Positions 32,501-44,577 of a stretch of DNA of 64,000 bases are shown piece by piece. The position numbers and the translations under genes are program-made. Position 1 is the first letter of the stretch; each line of letters starts with the position of its first letter. The notes beneath the pieces are model-generated. The model had not been told where the DNA came from. It did no database searches and saw nothing but the letters and a program-made list of their open reading frames with translations. The DNA comes from Zerene cesonia (lineage: Eukaryota; Arthropoda; Insecta; Lepidoptera; Pieridae), in assembly GCF_012273895.1 (NCBI RefSeq), contig NW_024045137.1, forward strand, positions 558,001 through 622,000, read 5' to 3'.

Positions 32501-35271
32501 CCTTATGCTTACCCTCCCCGTTTCTTTCCTTTATTCCTCTCGTCAATTCTTTCTGTATCCCTTCCCATTTAAAGTCCGCAATCCATATGTGGAGAGGCGT
32601 AAAGTCTGCAATTCACCTTACGCCCCCTACAAATGGATTGCCGACTTCAAATTGGGAAGGGATTAAGAAAGGACTGAAAAGAGGAACAAAGGAAAGGACT
32701 GGGAAGAGTAAGGATAAGGATGTGGGCCTTCGACTCCCCCACTCACCGAACGAAACACAGCAGAATGCTATTTCAGTGGGGGGGGGGGTCTTCTGTGGGG
32801 GTGTGTTACTTCCCCGGTGCGAGCTGGCCCAATCGGTGCCGAAGCGTGCTCGACCACCACATGTAACGGTTAAAAATAAATTGCAGGTGTATATTTCAGG
32901 TGTTTCAATAAATAGTGGCGATGATATGGTGTTGGGTGAGCTAGAACTAATTTCTAGATTCGATAGGCGCAGTCTAAAACCTTTGCCGACTCGGGCGACC
33001 CTCTTCCATACTTGTGAGAATTATGTCAAGCATTTGGACTCTTTGAAAGGTATACCACACGACACACTAATATTATAAATGTGAAAGTTTGTTTGTTTGG
33101 ATGTTTGTCCGTCAATCACGCTGAAACTACTGAACGGGTTTTGATGAAATTTGGTATGTAGATAGAGTATGAGCTGACTTGGGTGATGAGATACTTTTTA
33201 TCCCGATTAAATGATCCCTTTGGATACAACAGGAATCTTGATGTCCGGGCGGAGCCGGGACGAGCGTCGAGTCTCCAATATAAATTACGTGTCACGTTGT
33301 TTGTCCGTGATAGACTCCTACACTACTCGACCGATTTTAATCAAATGCACACCGTGTGCAGTTTGTTCCAATTTAAAAGATTGTTTAGTTTTTATTATTT
33401 CAATAACGATAAATAAAGTGCAGCTAGATAACTTTCGGGAGCGGTTGCGGATTGATATAAGAAAAACTCTTTATTCGGATTTTACGAATATTTATTACAA
33501 GTGTAGATTTTGATACACTGTTCTCTTAAGACTAACTAAATCTAATTCCATTGTCCACCGTTCCAGCGACAGGCGCGATAAGGCATTGCTGACGATGCGT
33601 CTGGGACGGTGGCATGATTTTAGGGTTAGACATATATTCATAGGAGGAGCTGTTATGAGAACATAACTAGCTAGTTTCTTATAACATTTTTCTTATGCTT
33701 CAAAGCATGCTTTTGAATTTTTAAAACTACCTCCTAAGGTTTGGGTTTCTATTAAAAAATTAGGAGTTTTAACTGGGTTAATACTCGATTCGTTCTAACT
33801 GTTTTGTAATTATTTTACACAGTGTGTTTCTATTGTCTCTTTAATTGCATTTCATTATATTTGAAAGCTTCTGCGTTTTATTGCAGCACAAAACAAAATC
33901 AGCTGTCGTAAAAGGGACAAAATATATGTTGTTTCGCTTACCATTTTGTATAATTCGATTCGTTACTAATTCCAAAATGGACTGATTCCAAAATGCAATA
34001 AAAAAACTAATTCCAAAATGAACTATTAGAACTAATTCCAAAATGCAATAAAAAAACTAATTCCAAAATGAACTATTAGAACTGATTCCAAAATGCAATA
34101 AAAAAAAATAATTCACATCGTTATCATTCATTCTCCAGGAAAACTAATAACATCGAACACGATCAAGAACCTGCTCGAGCGACAGCGCAAGACCTCATCC
34201 ATGTATTTGACGGAGAAAATGGCGCTAATAAATAACATAACGATGTTACTACAGCACTCCAATATGGCGCCTTTCAAACCGAAACGGAGGTCCGGCGTGC
34301 TCTGCTACTACTGCAGGAAAACTTTCGACGGCTTCGAGAAACTGCATAACCACCAAGACGTGGAAAACTGCAAGAGGCTGATGAAGAAGATCCTGACCAA
34401 ATCCTGCGCCGAGAGCCTGGTCATTTACGCGCACGTGTCTGACCTGAAATGCACCATATGCGACGCCGGCGTCGAGAACTTGAACGGCCTAAAAACCCAC
34501 TTGGCCAGCGCTCACAAGAAGCAGATCTTCACGCAGTACAGCGACAGAGTTGTCCCGTTCAAGCTGATAAAGGGCAACGAGTTTCAGTGCCAGATCTGCG
34601 GCTTCAGCTTCGAGACGTTCGGCTCCATAGAGCGGCACATGAACGTGCATTACCGGAACTACGTCTGCGACCAGTGCGGCGCCGGTTACATGACCAAGTC
34701 CAGGCTGAAGGTCCACTGGCGGTACTCGCACGAGACCGGCACGTTCCCGTGCGAAGTGTGCAAGAAAGTGTTCCCCTCCCAGCATAAGTTCAACTGCCAC
34801 TACGACATAGTGCACCGGTCGGTGAAGAAAAATAAGTGCACGAAGTGTCCGCTGCGTTTCGCGGATTATTTCAACAAGCACAAACACATGGTGGAGGTGC
34901 ACGGTGAACCGCCATTGCAGTATAAATGCAACGTGTGCGACGCGGTGTTCCGGCGGCGTTACGCGCTGTCGTGTCACGTGAAACGGCGCCATCTTGAGAT
35001 GCGCGACGTCCAGTGCGAGCTGTGTGCGTACAAGTGCTACACGGGGACGGAGCTGAAGGTGCACATGATAAAACATGTCGGTGAGAGGACGTATCAGTGT
35101 AGTGTGTGTAAAAAGTCGTACGCGCGGAAGAAAACGCTGAAGGAGCATATGCGGATACACGCGAACGACAGGCGGTACGTGTGCGCGCTGTGCGGGCAGG
35201 GGTTCGTGCAGAACTGTAGCTTGAAGGGGCACATGCGGGCGCACCACGCGGCCGATGTGGGCAAGGTGTAG
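29540..35271 (+). CDS. ZAD-C2H2 zinc finger protein, gene A
   Basis: Probable nuclear DNA-binding regulator. Exons 29540-29683, 30806-30950, 31772-31918, 32900-33049 and 34139-35271 close in frame to 572 residues. The ZAD, a zinc-coordinating dimerisation domain, is split over exons 1-2: C12-x2-C15 and C60-x2-C63. Exon 3 is strongly acidic (runs of Asp) and contains VKLE, a SUMO-type psi-K-x-E motif. Exon 4 is an unremarkable linker. Exon 5 carries ten zinc fingers; the first is atypical C2HC (final ligand Cys), preceded by a short segment with PF. Finger 10 (CALCGQGFVQNCSLKGHM) resembles the last finger of the other four genes. The exon 4 acceptor is taken as TTTCAG before 32900 because the nearer TTGCAG gives the wrong phase. 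A minisatellite at 33967-34108 and several repeats lie in its introns. Confidence 0.9.
29890..30216 (+). repeat. Interspersed repeat, family B
   Basis: Full-length-looking copy in intron 1 of gene A. It starts near CTTTTCGCCCGCGTAGAATT and ends with TTTCGCATTTATAATATTAT. Confidence 0.75.
31118..31322 (-). repeat. Interspersed repeat, family C (reverse)
   Basis: Begins CCTACTAATATTATAAATGC and ends with GATGCGGGTGAAACCGCAGT. Located in intron 2 of gene A. Confidence 0.75.
31385..31720. repeat. Two tRNA-like SINE (family A) pieces in opposite orientation
   Basis: The piece at 31385-31455 is reverse (GATCACGAGGCGGGAACTGA...); the piece at about 31440-31720 is forward with GGTGGCCGAGAGGCTAGGCG. 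In the forward piece the tRNA-like module is rearranged: after GGTTTGGCAAAACGAGGCGG the sequence turns back on its own complement. Confidence 0.65.
31968..32182 (-). repeat. Interspersed repeat, family C (reverse)
   Basis: Begins 50 bases after gene A exon 3. Its 3' side is extended by a short tandem series of CCTACTATATCCTATCCTAC type. It ends GTGAAACCGCGGGGCGCAGC. Confidence 0.75.
32484..32870. repeat. Metulj-related foldback: about 115-bp imperfect inverted repeat
   Basis: The left arm, 32484-32602, is imperfectly complementary to the right arm, 32618-32728; the centre is GGCGTAA...TTACGCC. The remaining part to about 32870 is a reverse copy of the upstream segment found at 738-860. The element ends only about 30 bases before the exon at 32900. 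Confidence 0.7.
33060..33430 (-). repeat. Family G (reverse) then family K
   Basis: Family G at 33060-33270 starts 11 bases after gene A exon 4. Family K at about 33275-33430 (GTCACGTTGTTTGTCCGTGA, AATAACGATAAAT) is shared with 22797-22990, 32210-32470 and 59745-59870. Confidence 0.65.
33967..34108 (+). repeat. About 50-bp minisatellite, roughly three units
   Basis: The unit joins two variants: AATTCCAAAATGAACTATTA and AATTCCAAAATGCAATAAAA. It is repeated with few changes and ends about 30 bases before the acceptor of the zinc finger exon of gene A. Confidence 0.8.
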
Positions 35272-35611
35272 TCTGAATCGCGCTATTGAAGTTTTTTTCA
35301 AACTATACATATGACAAAGTAAATGAGATAGCCTGTGGAGGCCAAGACCCGATTTAGTCAATGATTATGGGAGACGGGTTGCTAGTGAGATGGTCATTTC
35401 ATACAATGAAGTGTTGCCATGTTCTTTAATTTTTTTTAATTTTTTTAATTCATGGGCAATAATTCTTTTATGAATGTGTGTTGCTTCGGAAATTGAATTC
35501 AATTGATATAAGAACACTTGTTATAACTATTGTGCCATAGACAAATGCCTTCTTGATGATAAAATGGATAATCATTTTTAAGTGTTTTGTTATCTATGCG
35601 TTGTTTGCATT

Positions 35612-35617
35612 AATAAA
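35612..35617 (+). terminator. Candidate poly(A) signal of gene A
   Basis: AATAAA about 340 bases after the stop codon at 35271. Confidence 0.4.
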
Positions 35618-36189
35618 GAGATACAAGAAAAAACTATATGTAATACCTGGATGTAAATTATGTTTTTAAAATGATAATCAATTGTAAACAGCAATACCTA
35701 TAGGAATCTATGAATGTAGACTTCTTTTTTCTGAAAAATAATGAAATGTTTTCTTCGAGTAGATATTTCTATCTACATTATAAAGGGTATATTCCCGTAA
35801 AGTGGAGTATTTCATTCTATATATTCGTGCAAAGTATTCGTGATGAATAATAAATGATTTGTTATTGTTTCTTAAATATTTATTTTATTGTTTTTAATAT
35901 GAAAGTAAATAACGTATTCATTTAAGTAAGTTGTTGCTTATAATATTTGGTGTTTCATTGGTATAATTCATTGTTTATACATAAGGCTATATTTGGCCCC
36001 ACTGCAGGGACAGGTCTCTAATCTTATATCTTTAAACGAGCAATTCTTGTATATATATATAATTGGAATCTCGGAATCGGCTCCAACGATTTTCATGAAA
36101 TTTAGTATATAGGGGGTTTCGGGATTCGAAATAGGAGGCGTTTAAGTAGTCACAATTTATTATGACTCTTCCTGACATCTATTGGCGAA

Positions 36190-36390
36190 TAATAATACTA
36201 TAAATGTGAAAGTTGGATGCGTATGTATGTGTGCGTCTGTTACTCTTTCACGCAAAAACTACTGAACCGATTACAATGAAATTTGCTTCGTAGATAGCTG
36301 GACAAGTGAAATAACACATAGGCACTTTTTATACCGATATTCCTACGGGATACGGACTTACGCGGTTTCAACCGCGGTCACAGCTAGTTT
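36190..36390 (-). repeat. Interspersed repeat, family C (reverse)
   Basis: Begins TACTATAAATGTGAAAGTTG and ends TTACGCGGTTTCAACCGCGG. Located downstream of gene A. Confidence 0.75.
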
Positions 36391-38927
36391 GAGATTATGC
36401 TATTACGCTGACTAAATGGGGGAAGTATTTTTTTGTTTGATTTTACTCGAATATTATAAATTAGGAGTTAAAAATACGTAAGTTAAATAATATCATTAAA
36501 TAATTGCGCTTAATATCCGATAAAATATATCCTTCAGTCTTTAATTGCTCAATGGGGTTTGAAAAGACACTGTATGTCTACTGTACACTATTTCTGCACT
36601 CTCGATATGAGGACGACTTAATTCTTTGCGCTAATGTCAGCATTGCGAAGAAATTGAATAAGAAGGTATACCTGTACTGTGAATGTAATATGCCATTCGA
36701 GTACCGCAGAGCGCTATTTCGTAGGTGAAAACTATCATACCTATATGCTGGCCTTCATTTATTTGTTTATGCATTTTTGTACATTATTTTTAAAGAATAT
36801 TGTGCTGTGTAATATATGTTAAAGACCCCAAAGCAGGGGTCACTTATTTATTTATATTCGTTTGTTTAACAAAATTTTATATGGGGATATATACATAAGG
36901 TTCAATTTAGGCTAGGTACTTTAAATTGAAGAAAATACAAACACTGATAGAAATAAAAACTCGTGAATAGGTATTATAATATTGAATAGGTAGGTGTCAT
37001 TGAATAGGTCTTTAAAAATAGAGGTTTCTAAATAGGTTTTTATGAGATTGTAATATTGTTACAAACAAACGTATGAATTAAAAACGAAAATAAAACCAGG
37101 TAACTTTAAGAATATTTTATATTAGATTTTCATAAATTAAATGCTTATTTTACAGCTAGCTGCATTACAAAACTAGATTTAAATTAAATTATTATTACAA
37201 TATAGAATAAAGCAAATTCATAGAATTTTACGATTTGCAAACAATTCCACGTTTAAATACAGCACGTGAAATACAGATTATTAATATTTGCATTGTTTCC
37301 TGCTTATAAGCTAAACAATAAATATCTTAGCTTTTACAGTGAATACAATATTGAGATTCTTTAACATAGGTACAAACTTTAAAATAAAAAAAAATAAAAT
37401 GACATAAGTTTTGGCGGGAACTTTACAATGTGATGTCAATTTAACATTTGCACTATCTACACATATTGCTTAAAATTGTACTACATTACTATAATTATAT
37501 TGTACAAAATTAATTTATATATAGCAGTGTGGAAGCCATTATAATAGACGGATCGGATGCTCCATACTCAAATAAAAAATCCATTCCACAGATAATCTAT
37601 ACTTTTCGAACATGCCATTTCGTTTTCCCATTTTGAATATATAATCAATATGTATGTTGGTGTGTATATAAGTTTATTTTTACTCTATTTTGAAATATTT
37701 TAGCAAGCAGTTGGCTTATATTTTGTTTCGAAAGTACATAGTATGTATGTTACCGTTAAAACCCTTTTTCATTACAACGCAGTTTAGAAATAGTTGAAAC
37801 AAAATCCTGTTGCAACTAGTTTTAACTAGGGAAAACGCGTTTATAACTAGAATAGTCTATATTTTCTGAACAATACAAATTTTTCACTATTATTTAGTTT
37901 TTATTATATTTTTAAACGGTCTTCAGTATAAAATAATAATCTAGGAGCGAAGCGACGAATGTGTTGGTTTGTTTCTGAATCGCGGAAATCGACTTTAGAC
38001 CATTTTTAGGCCATTTTAGGACTAAAATAAAACCTCAAATAATTTTATTTTTACCGCGTTTAAGGGAATGCGCTTTGTAACGGAAAATAGGTTTTAAATG
38101 TAACATATAGACTAGAAGTATTCGTTTATTGATCAATATCCTTCTTTTCAGGTTAGTTATTAAACATTTATTTAAGAAAAAAATCAGATTTTTTTTGCGA
38201 ATTATAAAACGAACTATAAGATGATTAATTGTAATTCTATCGAAATGATGTTTAAATGAAAAAAATTGAACATTTTATCATTATCATAAAAATATACAAT
38301 TGTAAATTAAATATTAAATATTAGTATGTTGTATAAAAATAGCACTAAACAGTATAAAATAATAAATAAAAAAATACTTGCAAAAATAACAACTATAAAA
38401 TTATGCTATAATTGTGATTAATTTCATTGCGGCAATGTTGCCAATACTAATTGAAATAATTAAAACAGGCGGTTCCATGGTACTGAAATCTTCGTGTCAC
38501 TTGGCCAGCGTGGTGGACTAAGTCCTGAACCCTCAATGGAGGCCAGCAGTAGGCAGAAATAAGATGTTATCTGTTGTATCATGATGTCTCATTATTATGT
38601 AGATTTAAACTAACAGTAAGCTTTAAGTGGTCCAGTAAAGAAGTGGACAATCTTGACCAAAAATACCCTTTGCCTTAGTCACTAACGTTTAGTGTTTTAT
38701 CTATTTGGAATTTTAACTTTAATGCCTTATAATACGGCTGAATTTGGTAGTTCTGTTGTCTATTTATTTAAAAACTTCCAATTCGAAAAAAGCAGTAGCT
38801 TTGTTTTCAGCCAGTCAAATCTTAAAGAGAAAGTAATTAATAAAAAACGCTATGTCTCCTATGTTTATAAATTACCCTAATTTTAAAATATAGGAGATTT
38901 AGTATTTGATTTTACGCGAGTATTATA

Positions 38928-39062
38928 TATTTAGAAATTAAAGACTTTTTCGAACACTTTACAGCGATCGTGGTCACGGGAAGACAAACGAAACGTCGGG
39001 TTAATAATACAATGAATAAATCGCGTTTAAAATCCGTTAAAATGTCTTTAATTTCTAAATAT
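38928..39062. repeat. Foldback/MITE-like element (family J)
   Basis: Left end TATATTTAGAAATTAAAGAC is the exact complement of right end GTCTTTAATTTCTAAATATA. Inside are CGAAACGTCGGGTTAATAAT and AATCGCGTTTAAAATCCGTT, as in the copy near 3409-3600. Confidence 0.75.
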
Positions 39063-39519
39063 AGGAGATTTGCGATATGCACCTAATTGGAACACAACAG
39101 GGTTGCCACATATGCATTTAAATTGATTGACACATCTGGATCTTCAGAATGATCGATTTAAAATCATTGTCCACTAAACTGGCCAGTGATTTTTGTTTCT
39201 GCATCCGTTTTATAAAATGTTACACTTAATTTGATCATGAATTAAAGCACGCTTACATTTAGGATATTGACAAGGATAGCAGTTTAGCCTCTTGTAATAA
39301 TACCTAGTAAAACTGTGTAACACAATTTAAATATGTTCGTTCATTATGCGAAATGAGACATTAAATCCCGGTCTGTATGCACTTTGATAAATGTAATAAT
39401 TTCAATGCACCCAACTTGAACACTTCACTTGCCTTATATATATTCCTAGACAAAATTTCCCCAAATCACTCAACACCCCAGCTCCACCAACTTCAAGAAG
39501 CACTCCACTGAATTATCCC

Positions 39520-42500
39520 TCAAAAATAACAACCTTCTATATCACACTCCGGATGGTGGCTCTTTATATGCGACTTCAGACTCGCATTCTGTATGAACGC
39601 CTGCCCGCATATGTGGCACCTGTATCGCCTGTCATTCGTATGCGTCCTTATGTGGTACTGTAAGCTCTTCAGCCTCGGGTAGCTCTTATCGCAGTATTCG
39701 CATCGGAAATTCCTTTCGCCGGTGTGCGTCGCCATGTGCTCCTTTAACCTGGACGGCAGGTAGAACCGCTGGTCGCAGTACTCGCACTGGTGCTTCAGCA
39801 CCTTCTGGTGGTTCCGCCTCTGGTGCTCCGTCAGCGTCTTCTGCCTGTTGTACACTTTGTCGCACAGGTTGCACGGGTACGTCCGCTTCTGGCCGTGCGC
39901 CTCCGTCAAGTGCTTGTTCTTCAGCGCGTACGACATGAAGCACTCGTCGCAGCGCGGACAGCGTATAATCGCTATCTTCTTGTGCACTATGTCCACGTGC
40001 ATGTCCTTGTAGTGGTTGGACTTGAACACTTTGCCGCACACCTCGCACGTGTGCCGCTCGTCGTCCTTGTGCCGCTTCAGGTGGGCGTCCAGCCGGGCCT
40101 TCTCCAGGAAGCACATGCCGCAAATGTCGCACGTAAAGTTGCTGAAGTGCTCCACCATGTGGGTGTTCAGGGTGTTGAAGTCCTCGAACACGTCGCTGCA
40201 CATAACGCACACCAGGTCGTTCCAGGTCAGCCTGTACAGTAGCATTTTGTCCGGCGCCTCGAAGTAGATCTTCTTCCCGTGGTCCTGGTCGATGTGGCGC
40301 TTGAACGTCTCCAGATCGTTGATTTTTGCGGTACAGAGCCGGCAGTCGATCCTTGTGATGTCAATTTTCGGCATTTTCTTGTAGCCCATTAACAGTTGGA
40401 AGGGTTTCGTGTCGTGGGACACCGTGTGGTCCCTCAGATCTTCTGGTTTCGGGTAGTAGTCCTTGCAGTAGAAGCAATAGTAGTTGTTCCGTCTGTTCTT
40501 GAAGGGGCAGACGTAGGAATACTGTATGATTGTCAGCAGATTCTCCTCGGACATGCAGTCAAGATCTCTGTCGTGTGTGTTCTTCTTCTCTACTGGCGGT
40601 TTCTTCAGTTCCATCTTCTTTGATTCTGCGGATAGAATTTATATAAAGTTGGAATTATCTCTGAAGTCTTTGTCTATAAAATATTTTCTTTCACGGGCTC
40701 AAAGAAGCACTGTATGTATTGATAAAATTTCATTTAAATCGGCCTGCTATTTTGTGGGTAACAAGCAAAATCCCAAACAAGCAAACTAATTTTCCTAAAA
40801 ACATTTCTGATTCTTAGTAATATTGTAAATGCCCAAGTGTGTATGTTTGTCTCTCTTTTATGTCACAACGAAAAAAAATTATGGTATCATTTTTGTATAT
40901 GGATATAGTTAGGAAGACTAAAGTGACATAGGCACCATTTTACCACGGTGAAACATCTTATTTATATGGGATCATTTTTTGAACGCTAAATTCTTATAAA
41001 TTTCATCAACTTTTTTTATTTTTCTTTATCTATACTCATTTCAAAAAACAGAAATTTCTGAATTTTTGTAAGTTTGTAACGTTCTCATGCAAAAAGCATG
41101 GGGTCAATTTTAAAGTTCTTCCATCATTCATAGAATGCTGCAAATTCACAGAGTGACATCGGCTATATATGTACCACGAGCGAAGCCGGGGCGATCAGTA
41201 AATTTTTTATAAATCTAAATATGTATAACTCAAAAGTGACTGATGACTGACATAATGATCTATCAACGCACAGCCCAAACCACAGGACGGATCGGGCTGA
41301 AATTTGGCATACAGATAGATGTTATGACGTAGTCATCCGCTAAAGGCTTTTGATAAATTCTACCCCCAAGGGGATAAAATAGGGGATAAAAGTATGTACC
41401 ATGTAAATTTATTTACGCCACGCGGGCGAAGCTGCGGGCAACAGTTAGTTAATGTATAAATTTTAATTATATTCTATCTCTATTGTCTAGTAATATTTTT
41501 TAGAATCTACAACTTCCTACAACTTCCTACCCACCTTTCTTCTTAACTTTCATTTTCTTCTGCACTTTCTTCTTCGCCCCGCTCTTACTGGTCTTCGCCT
41601 TCCGTCCCAACTTCTTCGGCCGCTTGATGGGCTTGTCGGAATTCGACGACGAATCGGTGAAATGCGCGTCATCCTTGTAATCAGCGTCGTTATAGTCGTC
41701 GTCTAGCGAATCGTTAACCTTCGCTGCATCGTTGATAGTGTCCGATTTAGTTTTATCGTCGTCCTCTTTCTTTGGCGGTTTCACTTCTGCAATGTGGATG
41801 TTAATTTTGAAAACTTTTTATTTATAACACCACCGGGTATCCATTAATTTGGTGAAGTATTAGAGGGGGGGAGGGGGGTGTGTAAAAATTTTATTGTACT
41901 CACTATGGGGGACCTTATCTCACTAGAAGCAAGAAGATTAAGAAAAAAAATCACTACTATTATAAATGTGAAAGTATGATCGTTTGAATGTTTGTCCGTC
42001 AATAACGTTGAAACTGCGCAATGGATTTTAATGAAATTTGGTATACAGACAGAGCATGAGCTACTTGGGTGATAGGATACTTTTTATACCCCTCCTGCTA
42101 AATGCTCCCTTGGGAAGAATCCCGGAGCATTTAATCGGGAATTATCAGAAGTATTCAGACTGATAAGTCATTTATTTGCTCTAAAACTAATCTAACCAAG
42201 AATATCGGAACATATTGAAATGATGGAATAACCTTCAAAGTTTCGAACACCCTGTATAACCAATTAAACTACTATGTCCCATAAACTTCCCCCACTCACC
42301 ATCTGGTAAATCCGTTGGCAACTGCGGTAACTGCATTAAGTCCTGTCCAGCGTCGGAGTTGTGCTCGCTGCAGTCATCCTTTGGTTCCGTTTTTAGTTCA
42401 AACTCGACAGCATCATCTGTCTTCTTCAATTCTAAGAAGGAAATTGTCATAATGGGAGTTTAGTCAATCGGACCATATCTGTTCCAAATGCAGGAACATG

Positions 42501-44577
42501 GGCGTACTTTAACTAACAATTATGAGTGCGATATTTTTTCAATTCGAAACGATGATTCTTGAGATTGTGGCGCTCAACCAGACAAACATTAGAACATTAG
42601 TATAGAAAGACCCCTCCTTGACACAGTGGTTAACGCGTGAGCGTAGAACCGAGGGATCCTGGGTGGATCCATCGACAGGTGGAGAAGCTCAAAAAAAAGT
42701 GTCTATGTCTGGCAGGACACACAAGGTTGATCACCCACTTGTCCATAAAGAAAATCGATCAGCGAAACAGATGTATATCATCTGTCCCATAACCCACTAG
42801 CACGAGAATTCACGAAACTGTAGCGCTGTGTAAAGCGTGGCGGGGATACGTGCGCATGGATATTACGCTTAAATATCTTATACTAGCTGCGCCCCGCGAT
42901 TTCACCCGCATAAGTCCGTATCCCGTAGGAATATCGGGATAAAAAGTTGCCTATATGTTATTCCAGTTGTGCAGCTATCTATGTAGCAAATTTAATCGCA
43001 ATCGGTTTACAAAATTTTCGCATTTATAACATTACTTGGATAGGATGTTGGATTTAACTTCTGCGCAGGATCGACCAGTCCTAAAGAAATTTATACCTTC
43101 CTTGTCCTCGAGTTTCGCGCTAAGGAACAGCTCCTCGCACTGCAGCACCTGCTGTCGGAACGCGCACGCGTCGCGCAACCGCACCACGCACGTCGCGCAC
43201 ACGCCGGAGTCTTTCTCATCACCGTCCACGTGGGACAGCTGCAAGTGGAAGTGTTACTCTTCACCATATATCCTATCCGATTATTTACAGTTTTGGTTCA
43301 GAAGTTTCTGCATGAAAGAGCAACAAACTCACACACATCCTTACAAATTTTCGCATTTATAATATTAGTAGGAAGTAGGATTGTAGGATAGCTGTTCTGT
43401 TGTAACAGGGAGAAAGACAAACAAATGATTTCGATTCGGAAAGCAAGCCTAAAGTATCATATAATGTAATAATTTACAGTCCGCATTCATAAGAAAAAAG
43501 CTTGGTGCATTTCTTACATCCACAACAAAGTGTTTTTTTTTTCATACTAATTGAATCTATTACTTTGTAGCAAGATGTAATAAAAATTGGACGTCTATTG
43601 GAGACATACGTGAGCACAGGATGTGGTCTGATGCTGATGATGCTGACTATCTATTTTGTGTAAAAAAATCTTTCTGTTATTATTCTACATACAAACAAAC
43701 ACTATTCTAACATTTATTCTCGCTACAGGGACACACACTTCCCTGTGATGATTAGAAACCCTACAGAAATTTTCGTTGCATCTTCCCAGGTTGCATCAAA
43801 ACAGAAATGAATACTTTCTCAATTCTTATAAAAACTCAAAATCACACTCATGATAAAACCCAAGAGTTTCAATATAAATTCCATATATTTGATTGGAATA
43901 CATACAGATGTGCTTTTATAATTTAAATTTGGATCTTTTCTAATGTGATCTTTTTTAATTTTGAAGCTAAATTAAAAAGTAATGGGTCTTATAATTAACA
44001 GCCAGCAACTTCCATTATTGATTTAAAAAAAGAGTTGAGATTTCATTAAAACCACAATTTTTACAACACAACATTTTTATACTATTTTACATACTATTGG
44101 TGAAGTTCAGTGTAGTTCTAGGCAGCACATTTTTACTTAAAACAATTTTTATTTCATTAGAATTGTTATGTCTACATAAGTTGCATTCAATAAATTTCCA
44201 TTCAATATATTTTCAAAAATAAAAAAACCATCTTGTTACTTCTGTATTAATAACGCATATTATTAATTGTAAGTAACGTTAATTACTCTATACACAACTT
44301 AAAAAATAAAAAAAAGTAAATAATAACAAACTTCGTAAAGTACAGATAAAAATCGTAAACAAATTGATTTTAAATGAAAGTGATAACAATAGCTACATAA
44401 ACTTCTATTTTAGATACTTACTAAGATACCGAAGCAATCCATTACCATGTCTGCGTAAACTTCTTTCTTTTCCATCCAAGTATATTCAGCTGTTAGAATT
44501 CTACATTTTTTTATAGCCCTACAACACCGACAGAGCGCTGGGTCAATTAAGGGGCCGTTACTTTTTATTAGCGCCAT
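39520..44577 (-). CDS. ZAD-C2H2 zinc finger protein, gene B
   Basis: Exons on the minus strand: 44577-44422, 43238-43097, 42431-42300, 41786-41535 and 40625-39520. They close in frame to 595 residues with consensus splice sites. The ZAD ligands are C16-x2-C19 and C66-x2-C69. Exon 3 contains ELKTEP (SUMO-type motif). Exon 4 runs from an acidic, Asp-rich stretch into a lysine-rich stretch (RPKKLGRKAKTSK...), a likely nuclear localisation or DNA-contact region. Exon 5 starts with the segment SYVCPF, shared with D and E, then ten C2H2 fingers with typical TGE-R and ND-R linkers between fingers 8, 9 and 10. It is the only member of the cluster on the minus strand. Its ZAD exon is most like those of D and E (DP-x2-C-R-C-C, KKE, DCFG), so B was probably inverted after duplication. 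Confidence 0.9.
40810..41455. repeat. Intronic repeats, families M and L
   Basis: Family L at 41250-41455 contains CAGGACGGATCGGGCTGAAA and CACGCGGGCGAAGCTGCGGG; its reverse fragment is at 20085. The piece before it, 40810-41195, has the CAAACCG/TGAAACAT character of the other elements but I see no second full copy. Both lie in the last intron of gene B. Confidence 0.5.
41950..42145 (-). repeat. Interspersed repeat, family G (reverse)
   Basis: Begins TATTATAAATGTGAAAG and ends near CATTTAATCGGGA. Located in an intron of gene B. Confidence 0.7.
42605..43038 (+). repeat. tRNA-derived SINE (family F) followed by a family C repeat
   Basis: Family F at 42605-42810 has an A-box-like TTGACACAGTGG, GTTAACGCGTGAGCGTAGAA and a body with GGCAGGACACACAAGGTTGA. 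Family C at 42883-43038 ends TTTCGCATTTATAACATTAC. Located in intron 2 of gene B. Confidence 0.7.

Larger units (their letters stand above)
35272..39519. other. 4.2-kb convergent intergenic region between genes A and B
   Basis: AT-rich with no convincing gene. It contains family C (reverse) at 36190-36390, a fragment of the GAT-tailed SINE at 38488-38570 and the foldback at 38928-39062. A 74-codon frame at 36504-36728 has no recognisable domain. Confidence 0.65.

Noticed and set aside
32479..33078. 199-codon plus-strand frame over gene A exon 4
   Set aside because: Only 32900-33049 fits the splice phases; the preceding part is Metulj-like repeat read through by chance.
36504..36728. 74-codon frame with a CECNMPFEYRRAL segment that looks a little like a finger remnant
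   Set aside because: Only one Cys pair and no paired His; too little to call a zinc finger pseudogene.
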